In this document: positions 24,522 through 32,306 of the stretch, one piece after another
Position numbering within the stretch: position 1 is the first letter of the stretch
Layout: every line of letters starts with the position of its first letter
Assembly: GCA_937132045.1 (NCBI GenBank)
Contig: CAKZNX010000427.1
Span: forward strand, 1-32,306
Origin: an uncultured bacterium
GTDB taxonomy: Bacteria > Armatimonadota > HRBIN16
Direction: 5' to 3'
Length of the DNA: 32,306 nucleotides
The notes under the pieces: generated by a model
The model's input: the letters and a program-made list of their open reading frames with translations, nothing else
Database searches by the model: none
Told to the model about the DNA's origin: nothing
Translations under genes and position numbers: made by a program

Positions 24522-26759
24522 ATGATACACACCGTCGAAGTGGAAGTCGCCGGTCAGCTTATCCAGATCGAGACCGGCCGCGTCGCCAAGCAAGCAAACG
24601 GTGCCGTTCTGGTGCGTTCGGGCGACACCATCGTACTCTGTACCGCCACCATGAGCCGGGAAGCGAGAACCGACATCGATTTCTTCCCGCTGGTGGTAGA
24701 CTATGAAGAACGCAAATACTCTGTCGGTAAAATCCCGGGAGGTTTCATCAAACGCGGAGGGCGCCCCAGCGACAAGGCGGTTCTGACGTCCCGGCTGATT
24801 GACCGTCCCCTGCGTCCCCTGTTTCCCAGCGGAATGCGCAACGAGGTGCAGGTTATCGCCATGCCGCTGTCGGTGGACAATGAGCACCTGCCCGATGTAC
24901 TTTCCATCATCGCCGCGTCCGCTGCGCTGACCATATCCAACATCCCGTTCCACGGTCCGGTGGGTGCGGTGCGCATCGGCAAGGTGGAGGGCGAGTGGGT
25001 GGTCAACCCCTCGTTCGATCAGGTGGACAACGGCGACCTGGACCTCGTGGTAGCTGGCACAAAGGATTACATCGTGATGGTGGAAGCGAGCGCGAGCGAA
25101 CTGACCGAAACGGAAATCCTGGAAGCGCTCGACCTCGCCCATCAGCACATCCAGCCCATCTGCGCCATTCAGGAGGAGCTTGCTGCCAAAGTGGGCACGG
25201 TGAAGGCAGAGGTGCCCATCTACTCGGTGCCCGAAGACATTCTCACCCGCGTCCGGGAGCAGTTCGCCGAGCAGGTACTTCAGGCGATTCAGCAACCCGA
25301 CAAATCAGCGCGGGAGGAGGCTATCGAACTGCTGAAAGAGGAGATCGTGCAGGCGATTCTGCCCGAGTACCCCGAGCAGGAGACCGACCTTCGCGAAGCC
25401 GCCGACAAAGTGGTGAAGGAGCAGGTACGTCGCCTGATCCTCGAGTATAAGGTGCGCCCCGATGGCAGAAAGTACGACGAAATCCGCCCCATCAATTGCA
25501 TGGTGGGCTTGCTCCCCAGAGTGCATGGCTCTGCCCTGTTCACCCGCGGGCAAACGCAGGTGTTGACCAGCGTCACACTCGGTCCGATGGAGGAAGCGCA
25601 GATTATCGACACACTGGAAGAGGACGGGTTCAAGCGCTACATGCACTTCTACAACTTCCCGCCCTACAGCGTGGGCGAAACACGCCCCCTGCGCGGACCG
25701 GGCAGGCGCGAAATCGGACACGGTGCGCTGGCAGAGCGCGCCCTGCGTCCCATGATACCGCGCGAAGAGGAGTTCCCCTACGCCATCCTGCTCACGTCGG
25801 AGGTACTGGAGTCGAACGGGTCCACCTCCATGGCGAGCGTGTGCGGCTCCACGCTGGCGCTGATGGACGCGGGTGTGCAGATCAAGGCGCCTGTGGCAGG
25901 CGTGGCAATGGGACTGATGACACAGGGCGACGAATGGGTGGTGCTCAGCGATATTCAGGGCATGGAGGACTTCTCCGGCGATATGGACTTCAAGGTCGCT
26001 GGCACCGCCAAGGGGATTACCGCCCTGCAGCTGGACACCAAGATCTCGGGCATTCCGCGCCCGGTGTTCGAGCGCGCACTGGAGCAGGCACGACAGGGCA
26101 GGCTGTTCATCCTGGAGCGGATGCTGGAGACTATCGACAAGCCGCGCGATCACATCAGCCCCTATGCCCCACGTATTATCGTGATGGAGATTCATCCCGA
26201 CAAAATCGGCGATGTCATCGGTCCGGGCGGTCGAATCATCAAGAAAATCCTCGCCGACACCGGCACGCGCATCCAGATCGAGCAGGACGGTCGCGTCTAT
26301 ATTGCTGCTGACGATGAGGAGAGCGGCGAGCGGGCACGCAAGATGATTGAGGACCTCACCCGCGACGTGGCGGTGGGCGAAACCTTCCTCGGTAAGGTCA
26401 CCCGCACCTCCTCGCTGGGAGTATTCGTGGAGATACTGCCGGGCAAGGAAGGGCTGGTGCCGCTATCGCAGCTGTCGGAACAGCGCGTGCGTCGCGCGGA
26501 CGAGCTGGTGAAGGTGGGCGACGAGATCCTAGTGAAGGTTGTGGAGATCGACAACCTGGGCAGGATCAACCTGAGCGCCCGAGGACTTCACAACGTTTTC
26601 AGTGGACAGGCTGCGTCGGCGGGTCAACCTCCCTCCACCGGTGGTTCGCGTCCCCCGCAGGGAGGGCACGAGCCATCCGGCTATGGGCGTGGCGGTGATG
26701 TGCGCCGCCATCGGGGTGATGACGACACGCCGCGAGCGCGCTTCCGCCCGAAACGCTGA
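24522..26759 (+). CDS. pnp: Polyribonucleotide nucleotidyltransferase (PNPase)
   Basis: Two RNase PH domains, KH (DKIGDVIGPGGRIIKKI), S1 (FLGKVTRTSSLGVFVEILPGKEGLVPLSQL); rpsO-pnp order. Confidence 0.98.
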   Translation: MIHTVEVEVAGQLIQIETGRVAKQANGAVLVRSGDTIVLCTATMSREARTDIDFFPLVVDYEERKYSVGKIPGGFIKRGGRPSDKAVLTSRLIDRPLRPLFPSGMRNEVQVIAMPLSVDNEHLPDVLSIIAASAALTISNIPFHGPVGAVRIGKVEGEWVVNPSFDQVDNGDLDLVVAGTKDYIVMVEASASELTETEILEALDLAHQHIQPICAIQEELAAKVGTVKAEVPIYSVPEDILTRVREQFAEQVLQAIQQPDKSAREEAIELLKEEIVQAILPEYPEQETDLREAADKVVKEQVRRLILEYKVRPDGRKYDEIRPINCMVGLLPRVHGSALFTRGQTQVLTSVTLGPMEEAQIIDTLEEDGFKRYMHFYNFPPYSVGETRPLRGPGRREIGHGALAERALRPMIPREEEFPYAILLTSEVLESNGSTSMASVCGSTLALMDAGVQIKAPVAGVAMGLMTQGDEWVVLSDIQGMEDFSGDMDFKVAGTAKGITALQLDTKISGIPRPVFERALEQARQGRLFILERMLETIDKPRDHISPYAPRIIVMEIHPDKIGDVIGPGGRIIKKILADTGTRIQIEQDGRVYIAADDEESGERARKMIEDLTRDVAVGETFLGKVTRTSSLGVFVEILPGKEGLVPLSQLSEQRVRRADELVKVGDEILVKVVEIDNLGRINLSARGLHNVFSGQAASAGQPPSTGGSRPPQGGHEPSGYGRGGDVRRHRGDDDTPRARFRPKR

Positions 26760-26778
26760 TGTGCTGTTGCAGACACAT

Positions 26779-26805
26779 CCCCTCTCCCGGGTTGCGGGAG
26801 AGGGG
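26779..26805. repeat. Hairpin related to the 6378-6400 repeat family
   Basis: CCCCTCTCCCG-GGTTG-CGGGAGAGGGG: 11-bp perfect stem between pnp and the M16 gene. Confidence 0.7.
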
Positions 26806-26831
26806 GCAGCGGTGAGAGGTTCATCCACCGT

Positions 26832-28091
26832 ATGCCCATCGAAACCTTCACACTGCCCAGCGGTCTTCGCGTGGCTTGCGAGCACATGCCCTCTGCCCGC
26901 TCGGTGGCGGTGGGAGTTTTCCTCGCTACCGGCTCCCGCGACGAGCGCGCCAGCGAACGCGGTATCGCACACTTCATCGAACACATGCTCTTCAAGGGAA
27001 CGGCACGGCGCGATGCTCTCGACATTGTGCGCGAGATCGAGGGGCGCGGAGGCTACATCAACGCCGAAACCGACAAGGAATACACCGCCTTCACCGTGCG
27101 CGTGCTGCCCGAAGACCTGACGGTAGCGCTGGACGTGCTCTCGGATATGCTGCTGGCGCCCCGCCTCGATTCACAGGATATCGAGCGCGAGAAGCGAGTG
27201 GTTCTTGAAGAGCTGCGCGAGCTGATGGACTACCCAGAAGAATATGTGTACGACCTCTTTGCGCAGACCCTGTGGCAGAGGCATCCGCTGGCGCATCCCG
27301 TTATCGGCGAGGAGCGCACCATCCGCTCGTTTGCACGCGCAGACATTCAGAGAGTGATGGCTGAACGCTACATCACCCCAAACACCGTGGTTTCCGCCGC
27401 GGGGCAGGTTCAGCCCGACCGTCTGGTGGCGCTGGTGGAACGCTTCTTCCGCGACATGCCCATCGGCCAGCCTCAACCGCGTCTCCGACAGGCACGCGCA
27501 CACGCGCACCGTCGCCTGCTGCCCCACCCCACCCGGCAGATTCACTTCTGCATGGGCACGGCTGGCGTCAATGTGTACGACAATCGCAGATATACCCTCG
27601 CCGTGCTGGACACCCTGCTGGGCGGCAACATGAGCAGTCGTCTCTTTCAGGAGGTGCGCGAGAAGCGCGGACTGGTGTATCACATCGGCACCAGTGCGAT
27701 AGCCTATCGCGAAGGAGGATACTTCGCCATACATGCGAACTGCAGTCCAGAGAACTACGACCGTGTGCTGGAGGTGGTGCACCAGCAGCTGCAGGAGGTC
27801 TGCCTGGGTAACCTGACAGAGGAAGAAGTGCAGCGCGCCAGACACCAGCTGCGCGGAGGGCTGCTGATGAGCACGGAGAGCGTGAACGGACGCATGTCGG
27901 CAAACGCCCGCAGTCTGCTCTTTCACGGAAGGGTAATTACCACGGAGGAGATTATCGAACATATCGACCAAGTGGATGCGCAGCGGGTCATTCAGATGGC
28001 GCGCGACCTGTTCGGCAACGGCGAGATGGCAATAGCGGCAATCGGTAGTTTTACGGAGGGAGGGAACGACGACGATGAGCACGGGGAGTGA
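26832..28091 (+). CDS. M16 family metallopeptidase
   Basis: HFIEHMLFKGT (HxxEH) and the C-terminal M16 half (VYDNRRYTLAVLDTLLGGNMSSRLFQEVREKRGLVYHIG). Confidence 0.95.
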   Translation: MPIETFTLPSGLRVACEHMPSARSVAVGVFLATGSRDERASERGIAHFIEHMLFKGTARRDALDIVREIEGRGGYINAETDKEYTAFTVRVLPEDLTVALDVLSDMLLAPRLDSQDIEREKRVVLEELRELMDYPEEYVYDLFAQTLWQRHPLAHPVIGEERTIRSFARADIQRVMAERYITPNTVVSAAGQVQPDRLVALVERFFRDMPIGQPQPRLRQARAHAHRRLLPHPTRQIHFCMGTAGVNVYDNRRYTLAVLDTLLGGNMSSRLFQEVREKRGLVYHIGTSAIAYREGGYFAIHANCSPENYDRVLEVVHQQLQEVCLGNLTEEEVQRARHQLRGGLLMSTESVNGRMSANARSLLFHGRVITTEEIIEHIDQVDAQRVIQMARDLFGNGEMAIAAIGSFTEGGNDDDEHGE

Positions 28092-28884
28092 AGAGGTCAT
28101 TCGTGTGGCGGTAGCAGGCGCCTGCGGACGGATGGGCAGGCTGGTGGTACAGACTATATTGAGACAGCCGGACATGGCGCTGGTGAGTGCTATCGACAAA
28201 CAGCATGTGGGCGAGGACATCGGCACCATTGCAACAGAGCACCCGCTGGGAATCGCCGTCACCGACCACGTCGCCGAGGCGCTGGCAGTGAGCCAGCCGC
28301 ATGTGCTGGTGGATTTCACCACACTGGGCGCGGCGGTCAGCCACATACACGCGGCGCTGGAGCACGGCGTAATACCGATTGTGGGCACCAGCGGTTTCTC
28401 CGCACAAACACTGTCAGATATCCGGGAGGCGGTACAGCGCACCGGCACCGCCTGTATCATTGTGCCCAACTTCGCGATTGGTGCCGTGCTGATGATGCAG
28501 TTTGCGAAGGAGGCTGCACGTTACTTCGCCAACGCCGAGATTATCGAACTGCATCACGACGGTAAGGTCGACGCCCCTTCCGGCACCGCCATCCGCACCG
28601 CCGAGATGATTGCCGCGGCACGCACCGAAAGACCACGCCAGATTGTTCAGGAGCAGAAGTTTGAGGGAGCACGTGGCGCCACGGTGGCACATGTGCCGGT
28701 GCACAGTGTACGGTTGCCCGGGCTGGTCGCGCATCAGATGGTTATCTTCGGGGGGCAGGGCGAGACGCTCACCATCCGCCACGACTCCATCGACCGTAAC
28801 TCTTTCATGCCCGGCGTGATGCTGGCTGTTCGCAAGGCGCGAAGCGTGCAGGGACTCGTGGTGGGACTGGAGCATCTGCTGTAG
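28075..28884 (+). CDS. dapB: 4-hydroxy-tetrahydrodipicolinate reductase
   Basis: VAVAGACGRMGRLVVQTI, ELHHDGKVDAPSGTA; overlaps the M16 gene by 17 nt. Confidence 0.96.
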   Translation: MSTGSEEVIRVAVAGACGRMGRLVVQTILRQPDMALVSAIDKQHVGEDIGTIATEHPLGIAVTDHVAEALAVSQPHVLVDFTTLGAAVSHIHAALEHGVIPIVGTSGFSAQTLSDIREAVQRTGTACIIVPNFAIGAVLMMQFAKEAARYFANAEIIELHHDGKVDAPSGTAIRTAEMIAAARTERPRQIVQEQKFEGARGATVAHVPVHSVRLPGLVAHQMVIFGGQGETLTIRHDSIDRNSFMPGVMLAVRKARSVQGLVVGLEHLL

Positions 28885-29026
28885 CGCCAGTCTTATCGTG
28901 ACTGTCGGCATTTGGTCGCACAACCTGTAATGGGAGAAAAAACTATCGAACGGGAATCGGCCGCTGCGTATGGTAAGTGGTGAGCAGGGGGGTGAATTTT
29001 CCCGTATTTATGCTTAAGCCAACATA

Positions 29027-29056
29027 TTTACTTTCACCCTTCTGTAGTAGTATACT
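29027..29056 (+). promoter_or_regulatory. Possible promoter TTTACT-N18-TATACT
   Basis: TTTACT 29027-29032 and TATACT 29051-29056 upstream of the PEP-CTERM gene. Confidence 0.45.
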
Positions 29057-29130
29057 CTGAATTGCAGCGACACGAATTGGGAGAACATACCGCTTATCCC
29101 ACACTGCATTCTTAAAAGGGGGTGCGGGCA

Positions 29131-29925
29131 ATGCGTCGCCAGTGGTTACTTGCCCTAACGGTCATCGTCGCTTTTGTGTGCAGCTCTGGTGCTACCAGTG
29201 ACGCGCAGGTCATTTTGATGCAGCCGGTCGATCTTTCCATCTGGGGGCAATATCAGCGCCTGCGGGTGGTCATTCAGGAGCCACAACAACCTCTGGAAGT
29301 AAGCGGCTGGAGCATCGATAACACTGTACCCAAGCTGGGTACGGGCATATCCCGACACCGATTATCTGTCAGACTCAGCCAGCCATCGGGTGACACGTCG
29401 GCATGGCAACGCAGTCGACAATCGCGGGCTTCAGCATCGGCGAAGATGTCCAGCACGCGCGGTAACGGCGTACCCTTCGCCCAGTCCTCAGGTGGTAGAC
29501 CCGGGTTAGCATCATTTGTTCAGGTAGCAGGGGCGCGTCCTGGCTCTACCGCACGGCTGCTGGCGGACAGACCGTCTGCACAGGGGCTGTACATTGCTCT
29601 TAGCGCTGCCACAACGGAAAACGCTGGGGACGTGCGGGATCGCTCGCCAGTGGACATCCTGCAACTCAGCGGCTCAAACGAAGAAGACGACGAAGGTGTC
29701 GCGGTGCTGTTGTCAGGAGAATCTCTGGTCTGGTTTGCCCTGACAGCGTGGCTATTGGGACTGACCTACGAGTGGAACTCCCCGGATTACCTGGTTCCCT
29801 CCGGTCCCAGCACCATCATTCCGGAGCCTTCTGCACTGGTGGCGCTTGGCATGGGATGCAGCGGCTTGATTGGTGTGGCGCTGCGTCGAAGAGCGGCACG
29901 AAGCCATAGAAAGGATAACCGGTAG
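29131..29925 (+). CDS. PEP-CTERM sorting domain-containing protein
   Basis: Signal peptide MRRQWLLALTVIVAFVCSSGATSDAQ; C-terminus STIIPEPSALVALGMGCSGLIGVALRRRAARSHRK. AAGGGGG RBS. Confidence 0.8.
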   Translation: MRRQWLLALTVIVAFVCSSGATSDAQVILMQPVDLSIWGQYQRLRVVIQEPQQPLEVSGWSIDNTVPKLGTGISRHRLSVRLSQPSGDTSAWQRSRQSRASASAKMSSTRGNGVPFAQSSGGRPGLASFVQVAGARPGSTARLLADRPSAQGLYIALSAATTENAGDVRDRSPVDILQLSGSNEEDDEGVAVLLSGESLVWFALTAWLLGLTYEWNSPDYLVPSGPSTIIPEPSALVALGMGCSGLIGVALRRRAARSHRKDNR

Positions 29926-29955
29926 GGTCACACATCGAGAAGCTGGTATTTCGCG

Positions 29956-30009
29956 GGCTTGCTGAGAGCGTATCAGATGTTGAGCAGACATCCATCTCTC
30001 AGCAAAGCC
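29956..30009. repeat. Long inverted repeat with nested hairpin upstream of uvrC
   Basis: GGCTTGCTGAGAG (29956-29968)/CTCTCAGCAAAGCC (29996-30009), one bulge; nested GATGT-TGAGCAG-ACATC (29976-29992). Confidence 0.7.
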
Positions 30010-30019
30010 GTGCCGCTTG

Positions 30020-30028
30020 TGCTACAAT
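30020..30028 (+). promoter_or_regulatory. Possible extended -10 promoter (TGCTACAAT) of uvrC
   Basis: TGC-TACAAT ends 7 nt before the GTG at 30035; -35 region poor. Confidence 0.5.
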
Positions 30029-30034
30029 GATAGC

Positions 30035-31879
30035 GTGGACGACACGCTGAATGCAAAACTGCAGGCGCTCCCCACGCTGCCGGGCGTTTACATCTTCAAG
30101 GACGCGCAGGGAACCGTGCTCTATGTGGGCAAGGCGGTGTCCCTGCGACCGCGTGTGCGTTCGTACTTCCACAAGAGCGCCGAGCACTCCATCAAGACCC
30201 GCCGCCTCGTGGAGAAGATTGCCGACATCGAGTGGATTGTCACGGATACCGATCTGGAGGCGCTGGTGCTGGAGTGCAACCTTATCAAGCGTCATCGTCC
30301 ACCTTACAACATCCGCCTGCGCGACGACAAGCAATACCCCTTCCTGTGCCTGACCACTGCCGAACCCTTCCCGCGCCTGATGCTGGCACGCCGCGCGAAG
30401 AACGACGGCAACCGCTACTTCGGTCCCTATTCCGGCAGCCGACCGGTATACCAGACCATGCACCTGCTCAACCGCCTCTTTCCGCTGGTCACCTGTGGGG
30501 AAGCGTTCACGGGCGAGCCGGTTCGCAAGCCGTGCCTGTACCACCACATGGGCAGATGTCCTGCCCCCTGTGCGGGACTGGCAGACCGCGAACGCTATCG
30601 CGAGACGGTGCGCGAGGTGGAGTTGTTCCTGAGCGGCAGGCACGAGAAGCTGCTGAAAGCGCTCCACCGGCAAATGGAGGAGGCTTCCGAAAGACTGGAG
30701 TTCGAGCGCGCCGCCGCCCTGCGTGACCAGATTCGCGCGGTCGAGCAGGTTATCACCCAGCAGAAGGTGGTATCCGCCGAGATGGTGGACCAGGATGTGC
30801 TCGCCTATGCTGCCGATGAACAGCGTGCGCTGGTGCAGATGTTCTTCATCCGGGGCGGCAAGCTGATTGGGCAACAGCACTTCTTTTTAGACGGAGCCAC
30901 GGAAGAGGACCAGCGCAAGGCACTGCAGGAGTTCCTGAAGCAGTACTACGATCAGGCGCAGGACGTCCCCAGCGAGATTCTGATTCCCGCACCCATCGAG
31001 GAGGCGCACATCATCGAACAGTGGCTGAGACAGAAGCGCGGCGGGCGGGTGGAACTGCACGCTCCACAGCGGGGCGGGAAGAAGAAGCTGCTGGAGATGG
31101 CGCTGACCAATGCCGAGCTGGCGCTGAACCAGGCGCGTCAGCAATGGCTGCGGAAAAAGGCACAGCAGGAGGCGGTGCTCACCGCATTGCAGGAAGCACT
31201 GGGGCTGGCGTCGTTGCCGCGGCGCATCGAGGCGTACGATATTTCCAACATTCAGGGCTTTGCCCCGGTCGGTGTGATGGTGGTGCTGAAGGAGGGCAAG
31301 CCATCCAAGAGCGACTACCGCCGGTTCAGCATCAAGTATCTGCCCGAATCGCCTAACGACTTCGCCATGATGAGAGAGGTGGTCATCCGTCGCCTGCGGG
31401 AGGCGCAACAGGGCAATCCGAAGTTCACTGAGCTGCCCCAGCTGATGCTGATTGATGGCGGCAAGGGACAGCTCAACGCCGCGCTGGATGCGATGCGCGA
31501 AGTGGGGATGCAGGTTCCTGCTATCGGTCTGGCGAAGCGGTTCGAGGAGGTGTACCTGCCGGGGCGTTCGGAGCCGCTGGTCCTGCCCAAAGATTCGCCT
31601 GCCCTGCATCTGCTTCAGGCAGTGCGCGACGAAGCACATCGGTTTGCTGTGGAGTACCATCGCAAGCTGCGAATCAAGCGGAGTACCTCCTCGGTGCTGG
31701 ACGAGATACCGGGCGTGGGTCCCCGACGCAAACAGGCACTGCTCAAACACTTCGGTTCGGTGAAACGATTGAAAGAGGCGAGTGTCGAAGAGATTGCGGC
31801 TGTGCCATCCATCACCCGTCCGGTGGCGCAGACTATCTATTCGGAACTGCATAAGGAGGAGCAAAGGTGGTCGGGCTAA
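30035..31879 (+). CDS. uvrC: Excinuclease ABC subunit C
   Basis: LPTLPGVYIFKDAQGTVLYVGKAVSLRPRVRSYF (GIY-YIG), EAYDISNIQG, C-terminal HhH. Start uncertain (GTG 30035 preferred over TTG 30017). Confidence 0.95.
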   Translation: MDDTLNAKLQALPTLPGVYIFKDAQGTVLYVGKAVSLRPRVRSYFHKSAEHSIKTRRLVEKIADIEWIVTDTDLEALVLECNLIKRHRPPYNIRLRDDKQYPFLCLTTAEPFPRLMLARRAKNDGNRYFGPYSGSRPVYQTMHLLNRLFPLVTCGEAFTGEPVRKPCLYHHMGRCPAPCAGLADRERYRETVREVELFLSGRHEKLLKALHRQMEEASERLEFERAAALRDQIRAVEQVITQQKVVSAEMVDQDVLAYAADEQRALVQMFFIRGGKLIGQQHFFLDGATEEDQRKALQEFLKQYYDQAQDVPSEILIPAPIEEAHIIEQWLRQKRGGRVELHAPQRGGKKKLLEMALTNAELALNQARQQWLRKKAQQEAVLTALQEALGLASLPRRIEAYDISNIQGFAPVGVMVVLKEGKPSKSDYRRFSIKYLPESPNDFAMMREVVIRRLREAQQGNPKFTELPQLMLIDGGKGQLNAALDAMREVGMQVPAIGLAKRFEEVYLPGRSEPLVLPKDSPALHLLQAVRDEAHRFAVEYHRKLRIKRSTSSVLDEIPGVGPRRKQALLKHFGSVKRLKEASVEEIAAVPSITRPVAQTIYSELHKEEQRWSG

Positions 31880-32232
31880 TTGTGCGCTGGGTTGCGAACG
31901 CTGTGGCATTGTTGCTGACAGTGTGGCTGGGCAAGATGCTGGGATTGGGGCTTCACGTCACCGGCATCTGGGGGGCGATGATTGCCGCGCTGGTCATCGG
32001 GTTGATCAACGCCTTCATCCGCCCTATCGTGGTGATGCTCACGCTACCGCTTAACTGCCTGACCTTTGGGCTTTTCGGGCTGATTATCAACGCCTTCCTG
32101 TTCTGGCTGGCAGGAGAGCTGCTCACGGAGTTTGACGTGCGGGGTCCTGTCGCCGCGCTGTTTGGTTCAATTGTCATGAGCCTGTTCAGCAGTCTGCTCA
32201 GCCAGACAGTGGCACCGGAAAAGCACCGTTAG
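31867..32232 (+). CDS. Phage holin family / DUF-type four-TM membrane protein
   Basis: Four hydrophobic segments with GIWGAMIAALVIGLINAFIRPIVVMLTLPLNCLTFGLFGLIINAFLFWLAGELL; AAGGAGGA RBS. Confidence 0.85.
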   Translation: MVGLIVRWVANAVALLLTVWLGKMLGLGLHVTGIWGAMIAALVIGLINAFIRPIVVMLTLPLNCLTFGLFGLIINAFLFWLAGELLTEFDVRGPVAALFGSIVMSLFSSLLSQTVAPEKHR

Positions 32233-32277
32233 GGGCTTTGTGGAAGAATATAGAGGGAACAGGCGAGGATGAACCGC

Positions 32278-32306
32278 ATGAGAGATCGTCGCTGGGTATT
32301 GATTAC
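32278..32306 (+). CDS. 5' end of a truncated CDS
   Basis: ATG with AGGCGAGG 9 nt upstream; open to the window end (MRDRRWVLI). Confidence 0.35.

Noticed and set aside
25305-26195. 296-aa minus-strand ORF (and 24294-25295)
   Set aside because: Antisense to pnp; shadow composition.
28943-29131. 62-aa minus-strand ORF upstream of the PEP-CTERM gene
   Set aside because: No RBS or motif; it overlaps the putative promoter and inverted repeat.
30887-31909. 340-aa minus-strand ORF (and 29999-30880)
   Set aside because: Antisense to uvrC.
31867-32232. Prophage remnant suggested by the holin-like protein
   Set aside because: This four-TM family is common on bacterial chromosomes and no other phage gene is nearby.

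Overview
This 32.3 kb window is gene-dense, high-GC bacterial chromosome carrying mostly housekeeping genes. Lineage cannot be fixed by eye. The mix of a dockerin-like protein, a PEP-CTERM protein, a Tat-type sugar isomerase and dispersed ATTGC...GCAAT repeats would fit an Armatimonadota-like thermophile, but that is inference. Recognisable genes are accA, accD, pheA, a csp gene, tRNA-Cys, rpsT, holA, a MoxR/DUF58/transglutaminase operon, a GAF histidine kinase with a REC-only regulator, hsp20, rpmB, a rhomboid-TPR protein, a second MoxR ATPase, an SDR, a GH42 beta-galactosidase, rpsO-pnp, an M16 peptidase, dapB, uvrC and a holin-like protein. No phage, CRISPR array, transposase or defence island was seen. 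The best candidates for undescribed biology are in RNA and intergenic sequence: (1) a roughly 140-nt structured rpsO (S15) leader closed by an 8-bp helix, with an apical strand complementary to the ribosome-binding site; (2) a complete small transcription unit at 127-580 (promoter, 165-nt leader with mutually exclusive helices, 69-aa ORF, strong terminator); (3) a repeat array at 16299-16710 between a histidine kinase and hsp20, whose antisense translation makes a spurious 'CHCEERSDEAI'-type ORF; (4) a helix covering the ribosome-binding site of the sugar isomerase gene; (5) an apparently leaderless uvrC with an inverted repeat over its -35 region. Structures were found by reading complementary strings; no folding or database search was run.
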